Assembly (NCBI GenBank): GCA_963827595.1
Contig: CAWHBT010000004.1
Span: forward strand, 1 to 64,000
Length of the DNA: 64,000 nt
Reading direction: 5' to 3'
From: DATEDA01 sp963827595
GTDB taxonomy: Bacteria > Pseudomonadota > Gammaproteobacteria > Burkholderiales > SG8-39
Position numbers and translations under genes: made by a program
The notes under the pieces: generated by a model
Told to the model about the DNA's origin: nothing
What the model saw: only the letters and a program-made list of their open reading frames with translations
Database searches by the model: none
Shown here: positions 55,017-64,000 of the stretch, in pieces
Layout: each line of letters begins with the position of its first letter
Position numbering within the stretch: the stretch's first letter is position 1

Positions 55017-55737
55017 GCGGCATCGCGTCGACCGGGCCGCGGCTTTCGCGCTGCATACGTATCCCTACAGCGAGACGAGCCTGCTGGTGGAGGCCTTCAC
55101 GCGACCCCATGGGAGACTGCCCCTGCTCGCGAAGGGCGCGCGCCGGCCCGGATCGAGCCTCCGCTCCGTCCTGGTCGCGTTCCAGCCGCTCACCGCGAGC
55201 TGGTCCGGGCGCGGCGAGGTGCGGACGCTCGTGCGCAGCGAATGGCAAGGGGGTCAGCCGCTCCTGAGAGGGGAGGCGCTGCTGTGCGGCTTCTATCTGA
55301 ACGAGCTGCTGCTGCGTCTGCTGCCGCGGGAGGACCCCCACGAAGTGCTGTTCGATCACTACGCGGCGGCGCTGGCTCGCCTCGCGACGGAGCGCGAGCA
55401 GGCGCCCATCCTGCGCGGGTTCGAGCGGCGGCTCCTGCAGGAGCTCGGATACGGCCTGGCGCTGGAGCGCGAGGCCGGGACGGGGGCGCCGCTCGACCCC
55501 GACCGCCTGTACCGATACGACCTGGAACGGGGCGCTACCGCCGTCGCGTCCGGGGCCGACGCCGGCGAGGGCCTCCTCATCGCCGGGCGGGCGCTGCTCG
55601 AGATCGCCCGCGACGACTACGCGGGCCCGTCCACGGCGCAGGCGGCGAAGCAGCTGATGCGGCTCGCGATCAACTACCGCCTCGATCGGCAACCCCTGCA
55701 CAGCCGGACGATCTTCAAGGACCTCGCGAGCTTATGA
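55009..55737 (+). CDS. recO: DNA repair protein RecO
   Basis: RecO anneals DNA and loads RecA with RecR. An N-terminal OB fold (FALHTYPYSETSLLVEAFTR, then GRLPLLAKGARRPGSSLRSV) and a helical C-terminal part (LCGFYLNELLLRLLPREDPH and FERRLLQELGYGLALE) are seen. ATG 55009 (or 55003) lies inside the end of era. 242 residues. Confidence 0.93.
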   Translation: MSERHRVDRAAAFALHTYPYSETSLLVEAFTRPHGRLPLLAKGARRPGSSLRSVLVAFQPLTASWSGRGEVRTLVRSEWQGGQPLLRGEALLCGFYLNELLLRLLPREDPHEVLFDHYAAALARLATEREQAPILRGFERRLLQELGYGLALEREAGTGAPLDPDRLYRYDLERGATAVASGADAGEGLLIAGRALLEIARDDYAGPSTAQAAKQLMRLAINYRLDRQPLHSRTIFKDLASL

Positions 55738-55780
55738 TGTACGGCTGGCGCGCAACTCCCGCGGGAGCCGTCGCTCAAAG

Positions 55781-56547
<767 letters not shown>

Positions 56548-56551
<4 letters not shown>

Positions 56552-56937
56552 TCGTCGGGATCGGTACCGACCTCGTCGAAATCGTGCGCGTCGAGCGCGC
56601 GCTCGAGCGTCATGGCGACCGCTTCGCGCGCCGGATCCTGGTGGCGCAGGAGTACGCGCGATTCGCGGCGCATCGGAAGCCGGCCGCGTATCTCGCCAAG
56701 CGCTTCGCGGCCAAGGAGGCGTTCTCGAAGGCGATGGGCACCGGCATCCGCGCGCCGGTGAACTGGCAGAACCTCGGCGTCGCGAACCACTCGTCCGGGC
56801 GGCCGTACTTCGAGCTCTCCGCGGCGCTCGCCGAACTCGTCCGCCGGCGCGGCATCCGGAGCGTGCACGTGAGCCTCACGGACGAGCGCGGAATGGCCGC
56901 GGCGTTCGTCGTCCTGGAAGGTCGCGATGACGATTGA
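56548..56937 (+). CDS. acpS: Holo-ACP synthase
   Basis: AcpS attaches phosphopantetheine to ACP, so it activates the acpP product encoded here. GTG start overlaps pdxJ. MIVGIGTDLVEIVRVERALE (metal Asp) and YLAKRFAAKEAFSKAMGTGI (metal Glu) are the two conserved blocks. 129 residues. Confidence 0.95.
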
Positions 56938-57964
56938 TCGCCCGCTCGGTCCCGTCGTCGTCGACCTGGTGGGGCTGGAGCTGACCGCCGGCGAGCGCGA
57001 GCTCCTCGCCCATCCGCTGGTCGGCGGGGTGATCCTGTTCGCCAGGAACTATGCCGGCTCCGAGCAGCTGCGCGCACTCGCTCGATCCATTCGCGCAGTT
57101 CGCAGCCCGCCGCTCCTCGTCGCCGTGGATCACGAGGGCGGGCGCGTGCAACGCTTCCTCGAGGGCGGCTTCACGCGCCTCCCGCCGATGCGCGCGCTCG
57201 GGCGGGTACACGACCGCAACCCGGCGCTAGCCGCGAACCTCGCCGGCGCGATCGGCGTGGTGCTGGCGGCGGAGCTTGCCGCGCACGGTGTCGATTTCAG
57301 CTTCACACCGGTGCTCGACGTCGATTTCGGCGCCTCGAGCGTGATCGGCGATCGCGCGTTTCACTCCGACCCTGGCGCGGTGGCGAGTCTCGCCGGAGCG
57401 CTCGTGGCCGGAATGGCGCGGATCGGGATGGGTGCCGTCGGCAAGCATTTTCCCGGTCATGGGTACGTGCGGGCCGATTCCCACCACGAGGTGCCGGTCG
57501 ACGGCCGCGATCTGGCGACGATCGAGGCGAACGATCTCGTCCCGTATCGAGCGCTGATCGGGCGCGGGCTCGCCGGGGTGATGCCGGCGCACGTCATCTA
57601 CCCGGAGGTGGACCCCCGGCCGGCGGGGTTCTCGCCGGTCTGGCTGAAGGACATCCTCCGCGGCCGGCTCGGGTTCGACGGGATCGTCTTCAGCGACGAC
57701 CTGTCGATGGAGGGCGCAGCCGTCGCCGGGGACATCGTCGAGCGGGGGCGCGCCGCGCTCGACGCCGGGTGCGACATCGTCCTCGTGTGCAACGCCCCGG
57801 ACGCAGCGCAACGCCTGCTCGACGGGCTGGAGGCGGAGCGCCTCGATGCGTCGCGGACCGGGAGGATGCGGCGCCCGCGCGCGGTCGAGCCGGAGCGGCT
57901 GCCCGACTACGGGGCGGCGTTGGCCGAAGTCAGGCGCGAGCGCGAAGGCGGTGTGCTCGCCTGA
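56927..57964 (+). CDS. nagZ: Beta-N-acetylhexosaminidase NagZ
   Basis: NagZ removes GlcNAc from cell-wall muropeptides during recycling (GH3 family, cytoplasm). LLVAVDHEGGRVQRFLEGGF, VGKHFPGHGYVRADSHHEVP with the catalytic His/Asp, and IVFSDDLSMEGAAVAGD with the nucleophile Asp are all present. 345 residues. It overlaps acpS by 11 bp and ends the operon, facing efp. Confidence 0.94.
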   Translation: MTIDRPLGPVVVDLVGLELTAGERELLAHPLVGGVILFARNYAGSEQLRALARSIRAVRSPPLLVAVDHEGGRVQRFLEGGFTRLPPMRALGRVHDRNPALAANLAGAIGVVLAAELAAHGVDFSFTPVLDVDFGASSVIGDRAFHSDPGAVASLAGALVAGMARIGMGAVGKHFPGHGYVRADSHHEVPVDGRDLATIEANDLVPYRALIGRGLAGVMPAHVIYPEVDPRPAGFSPVWLKDILRGRLGFDGIVFSDDLSMEGAAVAGDIVERGRAALDAGCDIVLVCNAPDAAQRLLDGLEAERLDASRTGRMRRPRAVEPERLPDYGAALAEVRREREGGVLA

Positions 57965-57972
57965 GCTCGCGG

Positions 57973-58539
57973 TCAGGCACGCTCGATGTACGTGCCGTCG
58001 TCGGTGTTGACTTTGATCTTCTCGCCGGCCTCGATGAACGGCGGGACCTGCACCACCAGCCCGGTCTCCGTCTTCGCCGGCTTGAAGGAGGTTGTTGCGG
58101 TGGCGCCCTTGATGTTCGGATCGGTCTCGACGACGGCCAGGACGACGCTGGGCGGGAGCTCGACCCCGATCGGCCGCTCGTTGTGGAAGTTGATCTGGAC
58201 GTCGGTGTTCGGCAGCAGGAACTCGGTCTGGCCCTCGAGCGCCTCCGCCGCAAGCGTGAGCTGCTCGTAGGTGTCCTTGTCCATGAAGACGTAGCTGTCA
58301 CCCTCCTGGTAGAGGTATTGCATCTGGCGCGGCTCGACGTACGCGCGCTCGACCTTCTCGTCGGTGCGGAAGCGGGTGTTGGTCTTGGTGCCGGCCTCGA
58401 TGTCCTTCATCTCGACCTGCATGAACGCGCCGCCGCGCCCGCCGACGTGCACGTGATACGATTTCAACACCCGCCAGACGCGCTTGTCCCATTCGAGCAG
58501 GTTGCCGACGCGGATCTCGGTCGCGAGCGCTTTCGCCAT
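57973..58539 (-). CDS. efp: Elongation factor P, arginine type
   Basis: EF-P rescues ribosomes stalled at proline runs. The 188-residue protein has the KOW-like first domain (LATEIRVGNLLEWDKRVWRV) and two OB domains ending GEKIKVNTDDGTYIERA. The tip of the first loop reads HVGGRGGAFMQ, with Arg (about residue 35) where E. coli has the beta-lysylated Lys34. Arg-type EF-Ps are rhamnosylated by EarP in betaproteobacteria. No earP gene is next to it in the window. Divergent from uvrC. Confidence 0.93.
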   Translation of the reverse strand: MAKALATEIRVGNLLEWDKRVWRVLKSYHVHVGGRGGAFMQVEMKDIEAGTKTNTRFRTDEKVERAYVEPRQMQYLYQEGDSYVFMDKDTYEQLTLAAEALEGQTEFLLPNTDVQINFHNERPIGVELPPSVVLAVVETDPNIKGATATTSFKPAKTETGLVVQVPPFIEAGEKIKVNTDDGTYIERA

Positions 58540-58573
58540 GGCCGGTTGCCAGGTGTGGTGAGAAAGGGGCGGA

Positions 58574-58579
58574 ATTCTA
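58574..58579 (-). promoter_or_regulatory. Candidate -10 box for efp
   Basis: On the minus strand TAGAAT ends about 35 bp before the efp start in the 94-bp divergent efp/uvrC gap. Confidence 0.4.
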
Positions 58580-58633
58580 CCTCGCCGCGCGCCGTGCCGT
58601 CGCGTCGCGTTCCCGATCGGGACCGTTAGCCCC

Positions 58634-60430
58634 GTGTTCGACGCCGCTACGCTCATTGCCGATCTGCCGCACCGCCCGGGCGTCTACCGCATGCGCAACG
58701 CCGGCGGCGACGTGCTCTATGTCGGCAAGGCCCGCGACCTCCGGAAGCGCGTCGCCTCGTACTTCCAGAAGTCCGACCACGGCCCGCGAACCCAGGTCAT
58801 GCTCTCCCAGGTCGCCGGCGTCGAGGTGACCGTGACGCGGTCGGAGGCCGAAGCGCTGATCCTCGAGAACAACCTCATCAAGTCGCTCGCGCCGCGCTAC
58901 AACATCCTGTTCCGGGACGACAAGTCGTACCCGTACCTGATGGTCACCGGGGATGCGTTCCCGCGGCTCGGGTTCCACCGCGGCGCGCTCGAGAGGCAGC
59001 ACGCGTACTACGGGCCGTTCCCCAATGCCGGGGCGGTGCGCGAGAGCATCCAGCTGCTGCAGAAGGTGTTTCGGCTGCGCACCTGCGAGGACTCGGTCTT
59101 CCAGAACCGCTCGCGGCCGTGCCTGCTGCACCAGCTCAGCCGCTGCTCGGCGCCATGCGTCGGGCTGATCGACCAGGCGAGCTACGCCGCCGACGTGCGG
59201 AACGCGAAGCTCTTCATGGACGGTCGCGAGGACGACGTCATGTCGGCGCTGGCGGCCCGCATGCAGACCGCCGCCGACTCGCTCGACTACGAGCGCGCCG
59301 CGGTGCACCGCGACCAGATTCGTTCACTCGCCAAGGTGCAGGGCCGCCAGTACGTGGACACCTCCAAGGCCCTCGACGCCGACGCGATCGCCTGCGCCAT
59401 CGAGCAGGAGATCGCGTGCGTGAACCTGGCGATGATTCGCAACGGCCGCTACCTGGGCGACAAGAGCTTCTTCCCGCAGCACGCGGAGGGCCGATCGCCC
59501 GGGGAAGTGGTCGGCGCGTTCCTCGCCCAGCACTACCTGCAGAGCCCGCCGCCAGGCCTGGTGATCGTCGGCGACGACGTCGACGCGGACGAGCTGGCCG
59601 GTGCGATCGCGGAGCACGCCGGCCGCCCGCTGCAGATCGTGTCGCGTCCGCACGCGGAGCGGCGCGCCTGGCTCGAGATGGCCGAGCGGAACGCCCGGCA
59701 GGCGCTGGCCCAACGGGCCCGGGAGCAGGGCACGCAGGAGACCCGGCTCGCGGCGATGCGGGAAGCCCTCGGGCTCGCGGCCTCGGTGCAGCGCATCGAG
59801 TGCTTCGACATCAGCCATACCCACGGCGAGGCGACGGTCGCGGCCTGCGTGATTTACGATCACTACCGGATGCGGAACTCCGAGTATCGGCGCTACAACA
59901 TCACCGGCATCCAGCCCGGGGACGACTACGCGGCGATGCGCGACGTGCTCCAGCGGCGCTACGAAAAGGTCGCGCGCGGCGAAGGGGTGATCCCGGACCT
60001 GATCCTCGTCGATGGCGGGAAAGGTCAGGTCAATGCCGCCCGGGTGGTGCTCGTGGAGCTCGGCTTCGCGGATCTCGACCTCGTGGGCGTCGCGAAGGGT
60101 CCCGAGCGCAAGCCCGGGCTGGAGGAGCTCGTTATGGCTGACGGTCGCGTGCTGCACCTCGACAAGGAGCACCCCGGCTTGCACCTGATCCAGCAGATCC
60201 GGGACGAGGCGCATCGGTTCGCGATCACGGGTCATCGCCAGCGGCGGGCGAAGCAGCGCGTCACGTCGACGCTGGAGTCGATCTCCGGCATCGGCTCGAA
60301 GCGCCGCCGCCAGCTGCTCGAGCGGTTCGGCGGACTGAAAGGCGTGCAGGCGGCGAGCGTCGAAGACCTGGCGCAGGTCGAGGGCATCAGTCGGACGCTG
60401 GCCGAGCGCATCTACCGGGAGCTGCACTGA
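58634..60430 (+). CDS. uvrC: UvrABC excinuclease subunit C
   Basis: UvrC makes both incisions in nucleotide-excision repair. The GTG start leads to a GIY-YIG domain (PGVYRMRNAGGDVLYVGKAR), a UVR motif near 200 (MQTAADSLDYERAAVHRDQI), the RNase-H-like endonuclease half (IECFDISHTHGEATVAACV and LILVDGGKGQVNAA) and C-terminal helix-hairpin-helix pairs (LESISGIGSKRRRQLLERFG). 598 residues. The stop overlaps pgsA by 1 bp. Confidence 0.95.
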   Translation: MFDAATLIADLPHRPGVYRMRNAGGDVLYVGKARDLRKRVASYFQKSDHGPRTQVMLSQVAGVEVTVTRSEAEALILENNLIKSLAPRYNILFRDDKSYPYLMVTGDAFPRLGFHRGALERQHAYYGPFPNAGAVRESIQLLQKVFRLRTCEDSVFQNRSRPCLLHQLSRCSAPCVGLIDQASYAADVRNAKLFMDGREDDVMSALAARMQTAADSLDYERAAVHRDQIRSLAKVQGRQYVDTSKALDADAIACAIEQEIACVNLAMIRNGRYLGDKSFFPQHAEGRSPGEVVGAFLAQHYLQSPPPGLVIVGDDVDADELAGAIAEHAGRPLQIVSRPHAERRAWLEMAERNARQALAQRAREQGTQETRLAAMREALGLAASVQRIECFDISHTHGEATVAACVIYDHYRMRNSEYRRYNITGIQPGDDYAAMRDVLQRRYEKVARGEGVIPDLILVDGGKGQVNAARVVLVELGFADLDLVGVAKGPERKPGLEELVMADGRVLHLDKEHPGLHLIQQIRDEAHRFAITGHRQRRAKQRVTSTLESISGIGSKRRRQLLERFGGLKGVQAASVEDLAQVEGISRTLAERIYRELH

Positions 60431-61014
60431 TGCTGTTCAGCCTTCCCAATCTCCTGACCTGGCTGCGAATCCTGGCGATCCCGCTGCTCCTCGCGATCTA
60501 CTATCTCCCCGACCGGTGGCTCGACCCGCACGAGAAGAACCTCGCTGCCACCATCCTGTTCGTCGGGGCCGCAGTCACCGACTGGCTGGACGGCTACCTG
60601 GCGCGGCGTCTGAACCAGACTTCCGCGTTCGGAGCGTTCCTCGACCCGGTTGCGGACAAGCTGATGGTGGCGGCGGCCCTGATCGTGCTCCTCCAGCTCA
60701 ACCGCGTCGACGCCATCGTGGCCGTGATCATCATCGGCCGCGAGATCGCGATCTCCGCGCTGCGCGAATGGATGGCCAAGATGGGGAAGGGCAAGAGCGT
60801 CGCGGTCAACTTCCTCGGCAAGATCAAGACCGTCTCGCAGCTCGTGGCGATCCCGCTCCTGCTGTACCACGACCCGATCGGCCGATGGTTCGACTCGTTT
60901 CGCATCGGCACCTGGCTCGTCTATCTGGCGGCGGCCCTGACGCTCCTGTCGATGTTCTACTACCTGAAACTCGCCGCGCCGCACGCGTTCGGGCGAGGGG
61001 AGGGTGGGGCCTGA
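60430..61014 (+). CDS. pgsA: CDP-diacylglycerol-glycerol-3-phosphate phosphatidyltransferase
   Basis: PgsA makes phosphatidylglycerol phosphate. The CDP-alcohol transferase motif is DWLDGYLARRLNQTSAFGAF then LDPVADK, with all four Asp. Several membrane helices (for example NLLTWLRILAIPLLLAIYYL). 194 residues. The uvrC-pgsA-tRNA order is typical for the group. Confidence 0.94.
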   Translation: MLFSLPNLLTWLRILAIPLLLAIYYLPDRWLDPHEKNLAATILFVGAAVTDWLDGYLARRLNQTSAFGAFLDPVADKLMVAAALIVLLQLNRVDAIVAVIIIGREIAISALREWMAKMGKGKSVAVNFLGKIKTVSQLVAIPLLLYHDPIGRWFDSFRIGTWLVYLAAALTLLSMFYYLKLAAPHAFGRGEGGA

Positions 61015-61092
61015 GCGTCGGTTGCGTCACCGGACGGGGAGTCGCACGCTTGACCCTCGCTTCGGCGGGCGAGTAAAATTCCTCTTCACATC

Positions 61093-61168
61093 GCGGGAAT
61101 AGCTCAGTTGGTAGAGCGCAACCTTGCCAAGGTTGAGGTCGCGAGTTCGAGACTCGTTTCCCGCTCCA
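61093..61168 (+). tRNA. tRNA-Gly (GCC)
   Basis: GCGGGAATAGCTCAGTTGG opens a normal cloverleaf; anticodon loop TTGCCAA; T-loop GTTCGAG; encoded CCA. 76 nt. Confidence 0.96.
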
Positions 61169-61176
61169 GATTCTCG

Positions 61177-61213
61177 CGAGGGAAAGCGGTTAGCGCTTTC
61201 CCTCGTTCGTTTA
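61177..61213 (+). terminator. Perfect 12-bp hairpin between tRNA-Gly and tRNA-Cys
   Basis: CGAGGGAAAGCG (61177-61188) pairs perfectly with 61194-61205 across GTTAG and is followed by TTCGTTTA. It may be a leaky terminator or an RNA-processing signal, since another tRNA begins only 20 bp later. Confidence 0.6.
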
Positions 61214-61225
61214 GTCCCGAGTCGC

Positions 61226-61299
61226 GGCGGGGTGGCAGAGTGGTCATGCAGCGGCCTGCAAAGCCGTGTACGCCGGTTCGATTCCGACCCCCGCCTCCA
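61226..61299 (+). tRNA. tRNA-Cys (GCA)
   Basis: GGCGGGGTGGCAGAGTGG opens the cloverleaf; anticodon loop CTGCAAA; T-loop GTTCGATTCC; encoded CCA. 74 nt. The tRNA-Gly/tRNA-Cys pair after pgsA is typical for betaproteobacteria. Confidence 0.96.
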
Positions 61300-61348
61300 A
61301 AACTCTGATCAGAAGAGGCGTGCGTCCCCTTTTCAGCCCTGGGCGTTC

Positions 61349-62350
61349 ATGAAACGCAAAGCCAGACCCGCGACGTCGTTGAAGCTGAAGCTCCTCGGGC
61401 CGCTGTTCGCCGCCGAAGCGAGTGGCGTCGATCTGAGAAAGCCGCTCAATCTGGCAGTGGTTCGGGCGATCGAGGAAGCGATGGACCGGTACGCGATGCT
61501 GGTATTCCATGACCAGCCGCTGAGCGAGGACGAGCAGATCGCGTTCGCGCGCAGCTTGGGACCGCTGAATGGGGGGTTGCGCAAGGCCACGGGTGCCTCC
61601 ACCCGGTTCAAGTACGATGAGCTCATCGATATCTCGAACGTCGCGCAGGACGGCGAGGTCGTCGCACGCGACGACGCGAAGCTCGTCGGCGCCATCGCGA
61701 ATCAACTCTGGCACAGCGACAGCTCGTTTCAGGATGCCCCGATTGCCTATTCGATGCTGTCGGCGGTTGTGGTGCCGGCGGAGGGCGGCGAGACCGAGTT
61801 CGCCGATCTGCGCGCCGCCTACGACGCGCTGCCCCCGAAGATCAAACGGGAGATCGAGGGCCTCGTGGCGCGGCACTCCGCCTTTCATTCGAGGTTCCTG
61901 CTGGGCGACAACCGGTACACCGCGGAACAGCTGAAGGTTTTCCCCTCGGTGGACTGGCCGTTGGTGCGCATACACCCGGGGTCAAAGCGCAAGGTGCTGT
62001 TCGTCGGCGCGCACTGCACCGAGATCCTCGGAATGACGGTGCCCGAGGGCCGGATGTTCCTGGCCGACCTGATCGAGCACGCGACGCAGCGCAGGTTCGT
62101 CCACCGGCACGAATGGCGGTCTGGCGACCTCGTGATGTGGGACAATCGCTGCACGCTGCACCGCGGGCGCCGCTACGATCTGTCGCAGCGACGCGACCTT
62201 CGGCGCACGACCACCGAGGAAAGAACAGCTCGGGCGCCAGCGGAGCGACGACGAATACCCTTCGAGCCGGCAGTCCGTCGCATTGTCGCGTGCGGACGAA
62301 GCCTTCGGCATCGAAATACCGGCCAACCACCGAGGGGATACAACCCATGA
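61349..62350 (+). CDS. TauD/TfdA-family 2-oxoglutarate dioxygenase
   Basis: A non-heme iron(II) and 2-oxoglutarate enzyme. LWHSDSSFQDAPIAYSMLSA holds the His-x-Asp iron ligands and TLHRGRRYDLSQRRDLRR the second His and the 2-oxoglutarate-binding Arg. ATG 61349 is chosen because the family begins there. After RRTTTE near 62220 the last 45 residues look unlike the family, which normally ends within ten residues, so a late frame change is possible. The substrate is unknown; it is followed by a TRAP transporter that could import it. Confidence 0.85.
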   Translation: MKRKARPATSLKLKLLGPLFAAEASGVDLRKPLNLAVVRAIEEAMDRYAMLVFHDQPLSEDEQIAFARSLGPLNGGLRKATGASTRFKYDELIDISNVAQDGEVVARDDAKLVGAIANQLWHSDSSFQDAPIAYSMLSAVVVPAEGGETEFADLRAAYDALPPKIKREIEGLVARHSAFHSRFLLGDNRYTAEQLKVFPSVDWPLVRIHPGSKRKVLFVGAHCTEILGMTVPEGRMFLADLIEHATQRRFVHRHEWRSGDLVMWDNRCTLHRGRRYDLSQRRDLRRTTTEERTARAPAERRRIPFEPAVRRIVACGRSLRHRNTGQPPRGYNP

Positions 62351-63357
62351 CGCAGCGATTCGGGAGCATCGTCAGCGGCCTGTTGGCGCTCGCGGCCGTT
62401 TGCTTGAGCGTGTCCGGCGGCGGCGCCGCGCAAGCTCAGGGCAGGGAGCTGACGATGGGCAACGTCAATCCGCCCAAGCACGGAACGTCGCTCGCTGCCC
62501 AGGAGTTTATCGACAAGCTGGCCGTAGTGTCCGGCGGCAGGCTCAAGGCAGTCCACCATCACTCCGGGGCGCTGGGCGGGGAGCGCGAGGTCGCGCAGCA
62601 GATACAGCTCGGGACGGTCGACTTCGGGCCGATCACGACGGCGCCGCTGTCGACGCTGGTGCCGGAGATGTCGGTGTTCCAGTTGCCGTACATCTTTCGC
62701 GACTACGACCATGTCTTCAAGGCGCTCGACGGCGGCGATACCTTGCAGGTGTACTACGACGCCGTGCTCGACCGGCGCGGATTCAAGCTCGTGGGCTTCA
62801 TCGCCGCGGGCTACCGCGGGATCTACGGTCATTACCCGATCAATGGGCTCGCCGACGTGAAAGGCAGGAAGGTGCGCGTGCAGGAGGACAAGATCCTGGT
62901 CGCGACTTTCAAGGCGCTCGGCATGATCTCCACCCCGATCGCCTTCCCGGAAGTCGCGACGTCGCTCCAGACCAGGGTGATCGACTTTGCCGAAGGCGGG
63001 GTCAACACGTTCTATCACAACAAGTTCTACGACATCGTCAAGAACGTCGCGGACGTCCGTCACACGCATCAGTGCGTCGCGCTGGTCATGTCGAAGAGCT
63101 CATTCCAAAAACTGGACCCCGCCGGCCAGAAAGCCGTCCGCGATGCCTGGGAGCAGGCACGGCAGTTCAATCGTAAGTTCATCCTCGAGGAAGACCAGTC
63201 GCTCCAGGAGCAAGTGCGCGCCAAGGGCGTGGCGATCACCAAGCCGGATGCCACACCGTTCCGGCAAGCCACGCAGAGCGTGTACGAGGAGTTCTATGCG
63301 ACGCCGGCGGGCAAGGACGCCCGCAAGATGGTGGACTACATCCTCAGCGTGAAGTAG
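62347..63357 (+). CDS. dctP: TRAP transporter substrate-binding protein (DctP family)
   Basis: The 336-residue protein has a signal peptide (ALAAVCLSVSGGGAAQAQGR) and a TRAP binding fold: GNVNPPKHGTSLAAQEFIDK, HHSGALGGEREVAQQIQLGT, and GRKVRVQEDKILVATFKALG with the family Arg that grips a carboxylate. TPIAFPEVATSLQTRVIDFA follows. The ATG overlaps the dioxygenase stop. Periplasmic; the ligand is probably an organic acid. Confidence 0.9.
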   Translation: MTQRFGSIVSGLLALAAVCLSVSGGGAAQAQGRELTMGNVNPPKHGTSLAAQEFIDKLAVVSGGRLKAVHHHSGALGGEREVAQQIQLGTVDFGPITTAPLSTLVPEMSVFQLPYIFRDYDHVFKALDGGDTLQVYYDAVLDRRGFKLVGFIAAGYRGIYGHYPINGLADVKGRKVRVQEDKILVATFKALGMISTPIAFPEVATSLQTRVIDFAEGGVNTFYHNKFYDIVKNVADVRHTHQCVALVMSKSSFQKLDPAGQKAVRDAWEQARQFNRKFILEEDQSLQEQVRAKGVAITKPDATPFRQATQSVYEEFYATPAGKDARKMVDYILSVK

Positions 63358-63361
63358 CCGC

Positions 63362-63883
63362 GTGACCTCCGACGCTGGAGGTCAGGCCGCGGACCAGGCG
63401 CCCGCGGGAGGGATCTGGGGGCGCTTCTATGAAGGGCTCGGCTACCTCGCCGGCCTGATCCTGGCGATCATGGCGGGCGCGGTCTTTCTGCAGGTCATGC
63501 TGCGCTACGCCGGCTGGGCCGGGATCGACGGGCTCGACGAAGTGCCGCGCTATCTCTTCGTGTGGCTGGTCATGCTCGGCGCGGCGGCGGCGATGCATCG
63601 TGGCGAGCACACGCTCCTCGGTTATTTTCGTGACCGCCTGGGTCGGCGCGGGCGCGCCCTGGCGATCATCGTCGCGAACGCGGCGGGAATCGCGCTGTTC
63701 GCCTATTTCATCAAGCTGAGCTTCGTCCTCGTCCCGAACGCGCACTTGCAGACCAGCGCGGGTCTCGGACTGCCGCTCGGCTATGTCTACGCCGCCGTGC
63801 CGGTGGGCGCCACGCTCATCATCCTGCCCATGGCACGCGTCCTCCTCCTCGCACTGCGCGATCTGTGGCCGAGACACTCCTGA
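63362..63883 (+). CDS. dctQ: TRAP transporter small permease (DctQ family)
   Basis: GTG 63362. Four membrane segments, including LAGLILAIMAGAVFLQVMLR and VPRYLFVWLVMLGAAAAMHR, and the pattern RGEHTLLGYFRDRLGRRGRA. 173 residues. It overlaps the large permease by 19 bp. Confidence 0.88.
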   Translation: MTSDAGGQAADQAPAGGIWGRFYEGLGYLAGLILAIMAGAVFLQVMLRYAGWAGIDGLDEVPRYLFVWLVMLGAAAAMHRGEHTLLGYFRDRLGRRGRALAIIVANAAGIALFAYFIKLSFVLVPNAHLQTSAGLGLPLGYVYAAVPVGATLIILPMARVLLLALRDLWPRHS

Positions 63884-64000
63884 TCATATTCGTCCTCTTC
63901 GTCATCATCGGGACGCCGATCGGCATCGCCCTGGGGGTCGGCGCGCTGGGGGCCGCGATACTTTATCCGGCGCTCAATCCGATCATCATTCCGACGCGCT
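63865..64000 (+). CDS. dctM: TRAP transporter large permease (DctM family), partial
   Basis: GTG 63865 starts a hydrophobic protein (AETLLIIFVLFVIIGTPIGI, then ALGVGALGAAILY), the usual beginning of DctM. It continues past the window edge after 45 codons. Confidence 0.8.
   Translation, partial: MAETLLIIFVLFVIIGTPIGIALGVGALGAAILYPALNPIIIPTR

Overview
The window is GC-rich DNA from a betaproteobacterium. I infer a Burkholderiales, Rhodocyclales or Nitrosomonadales relative from gene order: rne-rluC, maf-yceD-rpmF-plsX-fabHDG-acpP-fabF, then ygfX-rpoE-rseA-rseB-mucD-lepA-lepB-rnc-era-recO-pdxJ-acpS-nagZ, and uvrC-pgsA followed by tRNA-Gly and tRNA-Cys. The species cannot be named from the sequence.

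The window has two very different halves. From 1 to about 28.3 kb is an accessory stretch full of broken genes: an Asp-box sialidase-like gene, a PEP-mutase-family gene, PEP-CTERM proteins, a SnoaL-like gene, nuclease fragments, a truncated FAD monooxygenase, IS110 scraps and a 15-residue efflux-protein tail. Short dispersed repeats lie between them. A few intact genes stand inside: a Rap1a/Tai-like protein, a YihY-type membrane protein, a LysR/Bug pair, a lipoprotein alpha/beta hydrolase, a winged-helix/TPR regulator facing a TPR protein, and several small secreted proteins. Two insertion sequences are complete with target duplications: an IS3-family element (3-bp GTT) and an IS1595-family element (8-bp AAAGAACA).

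The most unusual feature of the accessory half is a very small Cys/His-rich protein family. I found it six times, either as a nearly whole ORF or as a fragment. The two longest copies share the spacing C-x2-C-x13-C-x2-H-x7-C, and the copies differ mainly at third codon positions. I do not recognise the family.

The accessory region ends at a tRNA-Asn gene (28358-28433, minus strand). From there to the end is compact housekeeping DNA: an aromatic aminotransferase, uvrB, a low-molecular-weight phosphatase, rne facing rluC, sppA, the fatty-acid synthesis operon, the sigma-E envelope-stress operon (rpoE, rseA, rseB and a DegQ/MucD protease), the lepA-to-nagZ run with many 1-17 bp overlaps, efp, uvrC, pgsA and two tRNAs. 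The last 2.7 kb holds a TauD-like dioxygenase followed by a TRAP transporter (substrate-binding protein, small and large permeases), cut by the window edge.

Almost all frameshifts lie in the first 28 kb. In the core half I saw one clear frameshift, in the signal peptide of rseB, and one gene (rsmI-like) that seems to begin with ATT. Assembly errors cannot be excluded from sequence alone.
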